Shown here piece after piece: positions 53,720 to 64,000 of a stretch of DNA of 64,000 nt (positions are counted from its first letter, which is position 1; every line of letters starts with the position of its first letter). The translations under genes and the position numbers were made by a program. Source of the DNA: Mytilus edulis (lineage: Eukaryota; Mollusca; Bivalvia; Mytilida; Mytilidae); NCBI RefSeq assembly GCF_963676685.1, contig NC_092346.1:69641821-69705820 (forward strand), read 5' to 3'. The notes under the pieces are model-generated. The model was not told the DNA's origin. It did no database searches and saw nothing but the letters and a program-made list of their open reading frames with translations.

Positions 53720-56700
53720 ATTACAAAATAGACAATAATTGTCAAAAATTCACGGAAGAATAAAAGGAAAAAAGTAAATATTATAGGAAATGTAGGCTAC
53801 AGATAATGTTCATGTTTTCTTGGGTGTCAAAATATAAAGAAAAGTTAACAATAAGCAAAATTATAAATCATGAATAAAGAAATGATTAACACCCATTCAC
53901 AGAATCTCACTTCAGCGATTGAATGTGTTATTCTTAATTATTAACTAGAACAATTTTTAAATATTATATTCTAACTCTTTGTTGAAAATATTAACACTAG
54001 TTTGTTTTGTAAAAGCATCCAATGATATTCTATAATAAAAATATTGGATAAAAAAAAGTTATCAATAAGGCTTAATATCATTATGGTTATGGTCGTATTT
54101 TTCCATCGATTTGTTGTAAAACCGATTGTCTCCCTTTCTATCCATCAACTTATAAATTATACATTGTACAGACATAAGAAAGAAAGAATAAAAGTAAACT
54201 TAGTAGGGTGTAAAATAAATCGACTTAAACTATAATATACCAGAATATATATTATCGTTTCAGACAATGAATATTTCGGTTATGAATAATAAATACTAAA
54301 GTATAATAAAGGACGGTCTACAAAACGTATTACGAATCTGTGACAGTCATTCAATTGATAGTGTTGCAAACTCAAAATTAATACCGATTTTGAACAATTC
54401 TATATCTGTGTCATGTCCATTTTTTATATCTTAATCTCTAAAAAAAATTATTTGAAAATCCAGAGTGAATAATGAAAAGATAAACTTTTTTTTTTGGAGT
54501 ACAACAAAAATGTACGAATGTACGAATGAACACGACCGGGTCGATATAATTTCGACAATGCTGGAAGTGTAGAAAAGACTACGGTGACAAGACACATTTT
54601 TTTAGTATTTAAATAGTGAAATGAATAGAAACTACGCAAATTTCAAAAGCAATCATTATTTGATTCTGCTTTCAGAAAATGTAGACATTAATTTCCAATA
54701 TATATTTCCTAATATTGTTTTTAATTTCATATAATAGATTGGAATAAATAAATATTGCTAATTTGTTTAATGATAATGGCTGATGTTATTTATTTGATCG
54801 CCGGACCGGAGTCGTTGGCAATATTTATACAATTTGTTGCATTCTATCCACCTTACAACAACACAGTAGAAATCGATCAATAGATAGCTCATTTAGTATG
54901 CTGAATAAACCTAGTACAGTCCTAGAGAATTCCGAGTACAAACATGCGTCCAAAGGAATCATACAACCTCTCGTGTGTAGATATTTTTAAAAGGTGTACA
55001 CTATAGGTTCCTATTTTTGACAGAAAACGAAACTAATTTATAAATTCTTATTGTGTCCATATAAGCAATTATTAGGATGTAGTCGATTTGTTTAATTCCA
55101 TATCGAAGCTGGTGAAAATCAATATGGCTGCCGAAGGCTTAAGATCGACGGAATAAATGAAACTGTGTGTTAAATTGAATATTTTCTGTACAATTACGAA
55201 TAAATGTAGGAAAACACATATTAAGGTAAGAATTATTTTGTCTGTATGATGGTATAAAGTTAGAATTAGGAAAACGGCATTGAAAGGAAATGTGTTTATG
55301 ACGTTCATATTTGAAAAAAAATCCTCATGACTGTGTATTTACATAAGAGGGGGAAAAGGATTCAAATTGCCTCAATGTAATACATGGTTAGTATGGACGT
55401 CGGTGTTTATGTTCACGTTGTCATTTTCTTTAGAAATAGAAAACACGCTTGATAGCAATTAAAGTACTTATCTCAAAAAATTGAAAACCGTAGTATATTT
55501 ACGTTTGAAATATACCCATTTGAGGTTGGTTCCTTTTACTTTTTTAACAATAGGTAAAAAGCTTTATAAAATGAAAATAGGATAATGATACTTCTTCAAA
55601 AAAATCAAGAAAAGACTTGTATGTTTCTATACTTTTGGTGGTTTCTTGAAGACAATTTAAAATGTTAAATCTGAATTGAGGTTTATTCCATTAGAAAATC
55701 AACTGGAACGATTTAAAGTATAAAATGCTTTCCAAGTACATATGTATCTATTTTAAAGGGCTAATTTATACTTTGTACTACAGACGCTGACGCTGTATAT
55801 GAATAACATATCCATCCAATGATATAATATTTGTTTCACGTTTTTAAATGGGCAAGGAAATTATGGTTGATCGTTTTACGAATACACGTAGTTGCATATT
55901 CTTGAACCTTTTAATTTCCTGAATGCTTCATATTTGCTTCCATTAATTATTGAATTTGTTCTTTTAATACCGAACACAATGATTCATATAGTTTCCCTTA
56001 ATATCATTTGTGACACGAACGGCACTAAATACTAAATATTTAATTTGCTATTGGAATTTTATTTCATAGGCTTATTCTATGAGTAATTAATCTGTGACTT
56101 TACCCTTTCAATAATATATGTAGTAAGCAATCAATGGAAATAGCCTGGACTATTGACGGGCCAATATTTCCTTATTTTTTCATGATCGTATTTACACAAA
56201 CATCCAACCAAAATCCAGTTAGTATCAACCCACGTGGTACATATCCCATGGGTTTCATATTTCTAATGTATTATATTATACAATACAGTAACAATAATTT
56301 ACATATACATATATATTGGAGGCAAATTAGAGATATTCGATTTTCGTTGACGTATAAATCGATGCATCTCATATGACATAATTTAATGTTCGTAGCTTGT
56401 ACTTAATATGATTGCCTATTGGCAAAACTAACAATGATGCCAATTTTGAAATTACTATAATATTTCAAAACTCAGACATGTTCGCAGCTGCGGTGTAGGT
56501 GTTATTATTTCTAGAAACTGGCATAAAATTGCGGATTTCAGTCACGTACTCATTATCTGATTTCATTTATCACTTGTTGTATATCCATCATTCGGAATCT
56601 TTAAGATTTTATCTATGTTTAGAAGTAGATATTAATTTTTGTTAACATAAAACGAGGACAATAATATTGAAAAATCAATATGGACAAAATCTTGCTTACA

Positions 56701-56734
56701 TGTATAAATCATTTATAAGAATATAAAGCTTTAT
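53720..56734. other. 3-kb non-coding stretch
   Basis: AT-rich. 55117-55160 has an ATGGCTGCCGAAGG start-like context, but its frame stops after ten codons. No gene supported. Confidence 0.45.
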
Positions 56735-58500
56735 AAGGACGTTTGTCTGTTTACTGACTGTTAGATATAAATCATTCCATACTGCAAGATTGTAGTTTGA
56801 AGAAAAACTCTAGAACGACAATCGTCTGTCTACTGAGTGTGAGATATAAATCACCCCCGAATGGACGACTGTTGATAGAATTTTAAAAGCTCTGTAAAAT
56901 TAATCTTCTGTCAACTGAGTGTTAGATATAAATCATCTCTGACTGGACGACTGTTTTCATGAGTAAAGCTCTATAAAGATAATGTTCAGTCTGTCCACTG
57001 AATGTTAGATATAAATCATCTGTGACTGGACGACTGTTGTTAGTAGGAAAGCTCTATCAAGCCAATCCCTAACTAGACGAATATTGTAAAAAGTAAAGCT
57101 TAATAATTACATTAGATGTATGTTTCATTATAATACGTTATTCTGATTAGCTAACTGCACATCATGTGTTATTCCTTAAGCAGTTGTATCACACAATAAA
57201 ACTTATCATTCATGATGACACGAGGTCCCATAATAAAGTGCACAGGTAAATTAAATAAAAACTTGATGTAAATCGTGTTTTCGTGGTCCTAGCTAAAAAA
57301 TGTAATTATAAGTAATGAATGCTTCTTTTTGTAACTTCATAGGGTTGTAAAAGCGTTGACCGTGCGCACATTTTTAGAATACAAAATGTACTTCGGTCAA
57401 CGCTTTTACACCTCAATAAGTTACAAAAAGAAGCATTCAATTCTTAAATAAAGATAATCGTCTGTCTACTAAGTGTTAGATATACATCATTCCTGACTGG
57501 ACTACTGTAGGTAGAAGTAAAGCTCTATAAGGACAATTGCCTGTCTACTGAGTCGTCTGAGTGTTAGATATTAATCACTCCTGACTGTACGACCGTTGGT
57601 AGAAATAAATCCCTATAAGAACAATCGCCTGTCTACTGTATGTGAGTTATAAATAATTTCTGACTGTACGACTTTTTGTAGGAGCAAAGCTCTATAAGGA
57701 CACTCGTCTGTCTACTGAGTGTTATATATAAATCATTCCTGACTGTGCGACTGTTTTCTGGAGTAACGATGTATTAGGACAACCATCTGTCTACTGGATG
57801 TTAGATACAAATCATCCCTGAATGCACGACTCTTGGTAGAATGAAAGCTCTATCAGGACAATCGGCTGTCTACTGTGTGTTAAATATAAATCATCTCTGA
57901 TTAGACGACTGTCTTCAGGAGTAAAGCTGTATAAAGACTGTATGAAAGTTGGCTGTCGACTAACCATCAACTACTGCACAACTTTTGTCAGGAGTAAAAC
58001 TCAATAATGACAACTGTCCGTCTACTAATCATCATATACTGCACGACAATTGTCTGGAGTAAAGCTCTATGATGAAAATTGTCTGTCTAATAATCATCAA
58101 CTATTGCACGACTTTTGTCAGGTTTAAAGCTATATAATGACAACTGTCCGTCTACTAATCAACGCATATTGCACGACAATTGCCTGGAGTAAAGCTCTAT
58201 AATGAAAATCGTCGGTCTACTAACTTAAATCATCAACAAGTGTACGATTATTGTCAGGAGAAAGCTTAGATAGCTATATAAAAGCACTCGCATTTCTATA
58301 GAGGGTTAGAGCTAAATCATATCCTACTGTTCGACTGATCTTAGAAGTAACTGAATGTCACATCTGAATCATCCCTGACTGATCGACTGTTCTGAGAAGT
58401 AAAGTTTTAGAAGGACAATTGCTTCTTCACTGAGTGTCAGATCTAAATCACACATTACTGCACGACTGTTGTCAGTCAGAAGTAAAGATGTATAAAGGTT
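56735..58500. repeat. ~79-bp satellite array, interrupted
   Basis: Some 17-18 diverged units around gtctgtctactgagtgttag, atataaatcattcctgactg, gacgactgttgtcaggagta and aagctctataaggacaatc. The array is split by the R7 foldback element at 57100-57455. Later units (57950-58260) change to taatcatcaactactgcac variants. Confidence 0.85.
57100..57455 (+). mobile_element. R7 foldback element, copy 2
   Basis: Matches 14444-14825 over its full length. The hairpin part (gaatgcttctttttgtaact ... gtaaaagcgttgacc / ggtcaacgcttttac ... caaaaagaagcattcaat) has a shorter loop, lacking the inner gaagcgcttcc palindrome. Satellite units lie directly on both sides, so it inserted into the array. Confidence 0.85.
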
Positions 58501-58524
58501 ATATTGTTATGGAGATTTATTTCC

Positions 58525-58862
58525 CCGAGGGTATTACCAGCCCAGTAGTCAGCACTTTTGTGCTGACATGAATTATCATTGATATGGTTATATTTATGAT
58601 AAATTTACTGTTCACAAAATTTTGAGTTTTTGAAATACTAAGGCTTTTCTACCTCAGGCATACATGTAGAATACCTTAGCTGTATTTGGCAAAACTTTTA
58701 GGAATTTTGGTCCTCAATGCTCTACAACTTCGTACTTTATTTGGTCTTTTAAACTTTTTTGGATTCGACTGCCACTGATGAGTCTTTTGTAGACGAAACG
58801 CGCGTCTGGCGTACATACAAATTTTAGTATTGGTATCTATTATGAGTTTATTGTATAATTTG
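58525..58862 (+). repeat. Interspersed repeat R2, best copy
   Basis: Full copy from ccccgagggtattaccagcc and tagtcagcacttttgtgctg through cctcaatgctctacaac to tagacgaaacgcgcgtctgg and ggtatctattatgagtttat. Confidence 0.9.
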
Positions 58863-59678
58863 TCGAAAGGAGCTTGACATATCAAAAAGATATGTGTTAA
58901 ACATTGCCCTTCGATATCTCTTTGAGGTACCTTGATATAATAAATCTATTGAAACAGTATCGTTCGTTGAAAAAACATATCATTTATTTTTAAAGTTCTA
59001 AGATGGAATTCGAGAAGTCGCTATTTAAGTATAATCTATTTATTTATAGATCTAGTTCATAAAGTTTTAATTGATTGAAAATATAAATACTTCAAAACAG
59101 CCATTTTTTTCTATATTTAGTTTTTCGAGTTCTTAACAACTGGAATAAAGTGAATAAAAGACAATACGCCCAGTACAATCCGGTATAAAACTAATTATAA
59201 TTATCAGTGATATCCTTAATCCTACTAAAAATAGCACACTAGCACAAACCTGAAAAAACTAACTTATATACTTTTGCTATTCTGATTTGCAATAGCTTTA
59301 AATTAGTCTTTATATAACATCATTAAAATTCAAATCTCTACTGTATATAACTGGAAGCAGAATTTGAATTCCAATTTGTACTTTTGGATCATACATAATT
59401 TCATTGCGTACTGTTACATATTAGTCATGATCAAGTAAAAAAGGACAGAATGTGATACGGTGATAAATACACGATTATGGAGACCATAAAACTTTTGAAT
59501 TTCAGTGTTATGTTAAGCCCACTAATAGAAAGTTCACAAGAGAGTTGATAAGCATATTTTTTTTAAAAGTTTCTATGTCAATTGTTAACATATCTTCAAA
59601 CATATAGCTGTATTTGTGATATAAACATGTCTACGTTGTTTAATGTTGGTCATCCTAAACAATTCATAAAATTCGACC
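58863..59678. other. Non-coding AT-rich stretch
   Basis: Nothing recognised. Confidence 0.45.
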
Positions 59679-59915
59679 AAATTATTTAAAACTACGATGG
59701 AGAAGAAAGAGAGTGACGAAAACAAATTATTCAAAACTACGATGGAGAAGAAAAGGGTGACGAAAAATAGCAAAAAGGGCATTCAAACTTATAAGTCGAA
59801 AATAAAATGACACCCCATGACAAAAAACGGAACAGACTAAAAAAACAAACAACAGTTTACAAACCACAACATAAAAAGTTAAAGACTGAACAACTCAAAT
59901 CTAACAAAAAACTCG
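59679..59915 (-). repeat. Two-copy tandem plus R3-like fragment
   Basis: aaactacgatggagaagaaa appears twice about 48 bp apart (59689 and 59737). It is followed by a diverged minus-strand R3 stretch (ccatgacaaaaaacggaaca, agactgaacaactc). Confidence 0.6.
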
Positions 59916-60504
59916 TGGTAAAGCTATCTAAAAAATTAGGCTTTGTTTGAAATGTATATACATGTGATTATCTTTCAAGTCAGTGCAATGGTAAGCATAA
60001 CAAGATATCGAACAAGATATCCAGACGAGAACATATATAATGGATGAGGCAGAAATCTTGTCTTGCGCAAAGAACACCTTCAGGTCCCTTAGAGAGTTGC
60101 CGATTGCTCTATGACACATCAGAGCAAAATTCTACAACAAGTGTTTTAACATAGAGAGCGTGGCAAAAAGAATCGGCATTAACGTCCCCATTTTAACCGA
60201 ACTAAGGTGCTAATTTATAAATCAGACACAAACAAACAGACATGTCAAATAGCAAAGGTTTTTACACCAGGACGATAGAAGCACAGGAAGGACCATATTT
60301 TTGTTGATTTTGTTGAACGAGGAATACTGCTTTCTCAAAAGTTGCTAAGACAGGGCTATGAATCAATCAAATTAAGGTCATCACTCAAGAAATTTTACGG
60401 TCGCCATCATTAGCTGATTGACCATAATGACAAAAGTGTGTCAGAAATCATAACTTATATTCTTCCTCAGTTATAATAACCTTCCATCATTACCGAACTG
60501 AACA
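59916..60504. other. Non-coding stretch
   Basis: Nothing recognised. Confidence 0.4.
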
Positions 60505-60690
60505 AAGAAATAACACGACGGGTTTCGTACACGGTGCAGCTAATGCTTACCCGTCCGGAGCACCTGATTTCACTCCCGGTTTTTAGTGGAGTTCGTGTTG
60601 TTTCTTATTTATAACTGTTGATGTAAATGTCCTTTTGTTTTGTGAGTCTTTGTCTACTCCTTTCGTTTTGATTGTTATTGTCTTCATACC
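60505..60690 (+). repeat. Interspersed repeat R3
   Basis: aacacgacgggtttcgtaca, gtgcagctaatgcttacccg, tccggagcacctgatttcac and tagtggagttcgtgttgttt. Confidence 0.85.
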
Positions 60691-61284
60691 ACAACCAACC
60701 GCTGTGGTCTGAAGTTTATACAACAAGCTTTTCGAGTAAATTATCAAAACTTACTGTTGTCATATGGTTCAATAGACCATAACATAAATTACTGCATTGC
60801 ATTTTTATCATTGTCGACGTCAGTCATTGATTTTACTGCCAAATATTTAGCTTTCCAGCGAACCTTAAGTGGATCTTGAAAACATTTTCGACTATAAAAT
60901 CTTAAATTGACGTAGCCATAACTTCTGTAATTGATTTTAAACTGTGACTGTTAAATGCGTTTTGGAATAAATGCAATGGTCAGACTCTGCTGTACTTGCA
61001 CAGAGCTTTTATACGGGTAAACGGGATTTTCCCCAATCAAAATCATGACTTCAATCAGAAACTTTAAAAACGTTTTGGATTAGAATACAATATGGTTCAA
61101 CTTGGTTCTAATCCAATGTGACACGTAACGCCTCTTTTTGATAGTTTTATCAATTTAATTTAGAGTTAACGGTTGGGGTGAATGGGGTGATTAGCTACAA
61201 GAGCATATCAAGTTTTCGGGATACTTAAACTTTTTTTTTTAATTTGATTATTTTACGATAATTGCGTCAGAAAAGGAATAACAG
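60691..61284. other. Non-coding stretch
   Basis: Nothing recognised apart from T-runs near 61230. Confidence 0.4.
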
Positions 61285-61610
61285 ATAAAAATGAGAATGG
61301 AAATGGGGAATGTGCCAAAGAGACAACAACCCGACCATAGAAAAAACAACAGCAGAAGGTCCGACACCAACAGGTCTTCAATGTAGCGAGAAATTCTCGC
61401 ACCCGGAGGCGTCCTTCAACTGGCCCCTAAACAAATATATACTAGTTCAGTGATAATGAACGCCATACTAATTTCCAAATTGTGCACAAGAAACTAAAAT
61501 TAAAATAATACAAGACTAACAAAGGCCAGAGGCTCCTGACTTGGGACAGGCGCAAAAATGCGGCGGGGTTAAACATGTTTGTAAGATCTCAACCCTCCCC
61601 CTATACCTCT
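61285..61610 (-). repeat. Interspersed repeat R5 joined to an R1 tail
   Basis: 61285-61510 is the reverse complement of 25470-25691 (gagaatggaaatggggaatg, gtccttcaactggcccctaa). 61530-61610 has the R1 tail (aggctcctgacttgggacag, gcggggttaaacatg) on the plus strand. Confidence 0.85.
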
Positions 61611-62949
61611 AGCCAATGTAGAAAAGTAAACGCATAACAATACGCACATTAAAATTCAGTTCAAGAGAAGTCGTCCGAGTCTGATGTCAGAAGATGTGAC
61701 CAAAGAAAATAAACAAAATGACAATAATACATAAATAACAACAGACTACTAGCAGTTAACTGAAATGCCAGTTCCAGACTTCAATTAAACTGACTGAAAG
61801 ATTATGATTTCATCATATGAACATCAGGCACAATCCTTCCCGTTAGGGGTTTAGTATCATACCATCATAACATATATGAGAAGAACATAACCCGTGTCAT
61901 GCCAACAACTGAATAAATGTGTTTAGTTCCGATGCAAAGACCCTATAAGTGAATCAATATTAACGCCAAAATATGCCATCTTTAATGACCTGACAACAGT
62001 ATCGTAACTATATCCCTTCTTAATAAGTCTATTCAAAGAATTGATATTGAAGAGTTTGGTCGCCAGTAGAACATATTGACAATTTCGATTCTGCAAAAGC
62101 AATATAAAATGTTATTCCCTAATTATATTGTCTTTGTTTTAATGCCCTTTGAAATAATAACATTTTATTAGTATCGTCTTGAGAATTGAGAATGGGCATC
62201 TGAAATAGTTTGCTTTATGTTCAATAACAAATGTTTTATGTAAATTCAATGCGTTTTTCTTTTTGAAAAAGAGTCTATTTGCCTTTTATCATTAATAATA
62301 GATTTTTTTTACTGCATGATTTTAATTGGTTTAGTGTATGAAAAGTTCTCAAAAAGTGACAATGTCAAAAGACAGGTTTAATTAGCGTCATAGTAAAATT
62401 CAAACATGCATACAAAACTAAATGTTTACAATATACCCAAATACAAATAACATAACTATGGTGTTTCAATGTAATTTCAAAACATGTACTTATTAATGAA
62501 AAAGGGAAAGGAATATGAATATTAATTATAATGGTCTTTTATTTCATATGTTAGTTTCATGTCACTGGTTTTGCATGCAAATAATGTTATTTCTAATATA
62601 CCAGTCTTTTCATATCTATAACACTAATTAAATATACGTACTGTGGTCTAAAAAATAAAAGTAAATTAACTTGAATTCGTTTTGTTTGCTAATATGCCGG
62701 CATTAAAAAATGTCGTACAGTTTAATATATTGATTTCTAAAACAACTACCATAATAAAAAGCTGATATATATTATAAAACTCCTATCTAGGAGTGGGTTT
62801 ATTAGTATTTCCTACACGGAGACTCTGAAGAGAATGACTTTATTTTGCTAAGCAACTTGGCATTGATGACTTGTTGCATTTTTTGTTGGTTTTTTTTAGT
62901 GACTTAAGATTGAGACACAATGTTGACTGCTGTTCTCCTTTTTTTTTAC
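61611..62949. other. Non-coding AT-rich stretch
   Basis: Nothing recognised. 61800-62080 (accatcataacatatatgag, gccatctttaatgacctgac) has the feel of an old repeat, but no second copy is in this window. Confidence 0.4.
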
Positions 62950-63240
62950 TTTTTACCTAGTATGTCTGTTTGTTTTGTTCGCGCATCCTTGTCGATATGA
63001 TGCAGTTTGATGCGATTGTTTTAATATCTGAGAGGTTTGGCTAGCTATAAGACCAGGTTAAATCCACCATTTTCTACATGAGGAAATACATGAACCAGCT
63101 CGGGAGTGTGAAGTTGTTGTCCATTCTTTTGATGTGTTTTATCTTTTGATTTTGCCGTTTAATTGGGGACTTACCGTTTTGAATTTTCCTCGGAGTTCGG
63201 TATTTTTGTGATTTTTATTTTTTGTAACGTTTTAAAAGCG
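62950..63240 (-). repeat. Interspersed repeat R4
   Basis: tatgtctgtttgttttgttc, gatatgatgcagtttgatgc, gaggtttggctagctataag and ttttcctcggagttcggtat. A good minus-strand copy. Confidence 0.8.
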
Positions 63241-63906
63241 CTTTTACGATCTGACAAGCAACTTCTTTCTGATGTTTTCTTATAATCTGAAATAAGATTT
63301 CGGGTATGCAAAAAACGTGTTCAAGTTCTTGTTAAAAAATAAGAAATATTTACCAAATAAAAATAAAAACACCTAAAAAGCGGTGAAAGTGAAGTTACGG
63401 TACCGCTATAAACGTCTGTGCTATTTATGCCAATTGTATGTTTGGGAACAAAACTGGATATGGCAGAAATGAAATGACCAAAAAATAATGTATGCACATG
63501 TATGTGGAGAGCTACTGCTAACTAGAGATATTTTGAAATAAAACACGTTTGCATTGCATATAATGTACAGGTAGGTTTATTTTGGTTTTAGTATGATAAC
63601 AGGATTAAAATCTTAGATGTTTACCTTTATTTATATTTCATTTCAGTGAAATGTAGGGATTGTAACTAACTCAAACGAAACCCAATTTTACTTGTGTTTT
63701 AATTATTTTATTCGTTATGTAAATTAATGTTAAATTAAACAGGTGTTACATGTTCGATTGTCGTTAAAATGCAAACATTTTTGTCAAATATTTCTGCCTG
63801 CGATTTTTTCAAAAGTTGATACTCTGTTTATATTACTTATAAGCTTAACCCAGAGGAGGTGTTTCGTTTTGCACACGGCACGCATATTCAAACTATATTA
63901 TCGATC
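63241..63906. other. Upstream region of possible right-edge gene
   Basis: AT-rich to about 63840, then noticeably less AT-rich (cacggcacgcatattcaaac), as expected on approaching a 5' UTR. No TATA box chosen. Confidence 0.35.
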
Positions 63907-63907
63907 G

Positions 63908-63915
63908 CCGGAAGT
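63908..63915 (+). promoter_or_regulatory. ETS-type site CCGGAAGT
   Basis: An exact CCGGAAGT, the core bound by ETS/GABP factors at many animal promoters, lies 19 nt upstream of the ATG at 63934. A single short motif, so weak on its own. Confidence 0.3.
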
Positions 63916-63933
63916 CGGTTTGTCAGTTGAAAA

Positions 63934-64000
63934 ATGGCCGTCGAAGTATCAACAACTACAAGCGCTTGGATAGATTCATCTGGAATTTGGCTTTTTTGCA
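63934..64000 (+). CDS. Possible first exon, runs off right edge
   Basis: AAAATGGCC gives A at -3 and G at +4, a strong animal start context. The frame reads MAVEVSTTTSAWIDSSGIWL then FC to the edge without a stop. A local rise in GC and an ETS-type site lie just upstream. Only 22 codons are visible and I recognise no family, so this could be a chance frame. Confidence 0.35.
   Translation, partial: MAVEVSTTTSAWIDSSGIWLFC

Noticed and set aside
55117..55160. ATGGCTGCCGAAGG start-like context on the plus strand
   Set aside because: The frame ends after ten codons and no donor site follows.

Overview
The window looks like AT-rich nuclear DNA of a marine mussel (Mytilidae). The evidence is a coding gene split into short exons by GT/AG introns, together with many copies of interspersed repeats that I associate with Mytilus. 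One of these carries the 'GATGTGGTATGATTGCCAA' core; another carries the 'GACGAAACGCGCGTCTGGC' core. No bacterial-type operon, rRNA, convincing tRNA or CRISPR array is seen.

The main content is one gene on the minus strand (10742-35749), which I assembled by hand from 22 coding exons. All 21 introns have GT/AG ends, all phases agree, and the sum is 3264 coding bases, or 1087 residues plus stop. It encodes a type I membrane protein: signal peptide, three copies of a ~175-residue extracellular domain I cannot name, one EGF-like domain, six thrombospondin type 1 (TSP1) repeats, one LDL-receptor class A-like module, a transmembrane helix and a three-residue tail (RKY). Each copy of the unnamed domain is built from three exons with the same intron phases and is followed by a tiny 36-60 nt linker exon. 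The gene was evidently built by tandem duplication of a four-exon block. A small, more recent tandem duplication of one exon end is visible at 28.05-28.28 kb.

The left part (2594-9171) is a decayed tyrosine-recombinase retroelement, read on the minus strand. It has split direct repeats in the order A1 - internal region - B1 - A2 - B2 (the Ngaro/PAT layout), a frameshifted gag-like ORF with a CCCH zinc-finger region, and tyrosine recombinase remnants. No reverse transcriptase is visible. The A and B repeat pairs read as identical even though the genes are broken.

The introns and the region from 35.8 to 63.9 kb hold interspersed repeats: several foldback (inverted-repeat) elements, two terminal-inverted-repeat elements whose bodies are degenerate CACGAC- or CACGATC-type arrays, a ~79 bp satellite array (56.7-58.5 kb) and a 58 bp triplicate. 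No gene could be supported in 36-63.9 kb. At the right edge (63934 onward) an ATG in a strong start context, just after an ETS-type site, may begin another gene on the plus strand.

All exon calls come from reading the sequence directly. Family names rest on motif recognition, without database searches.
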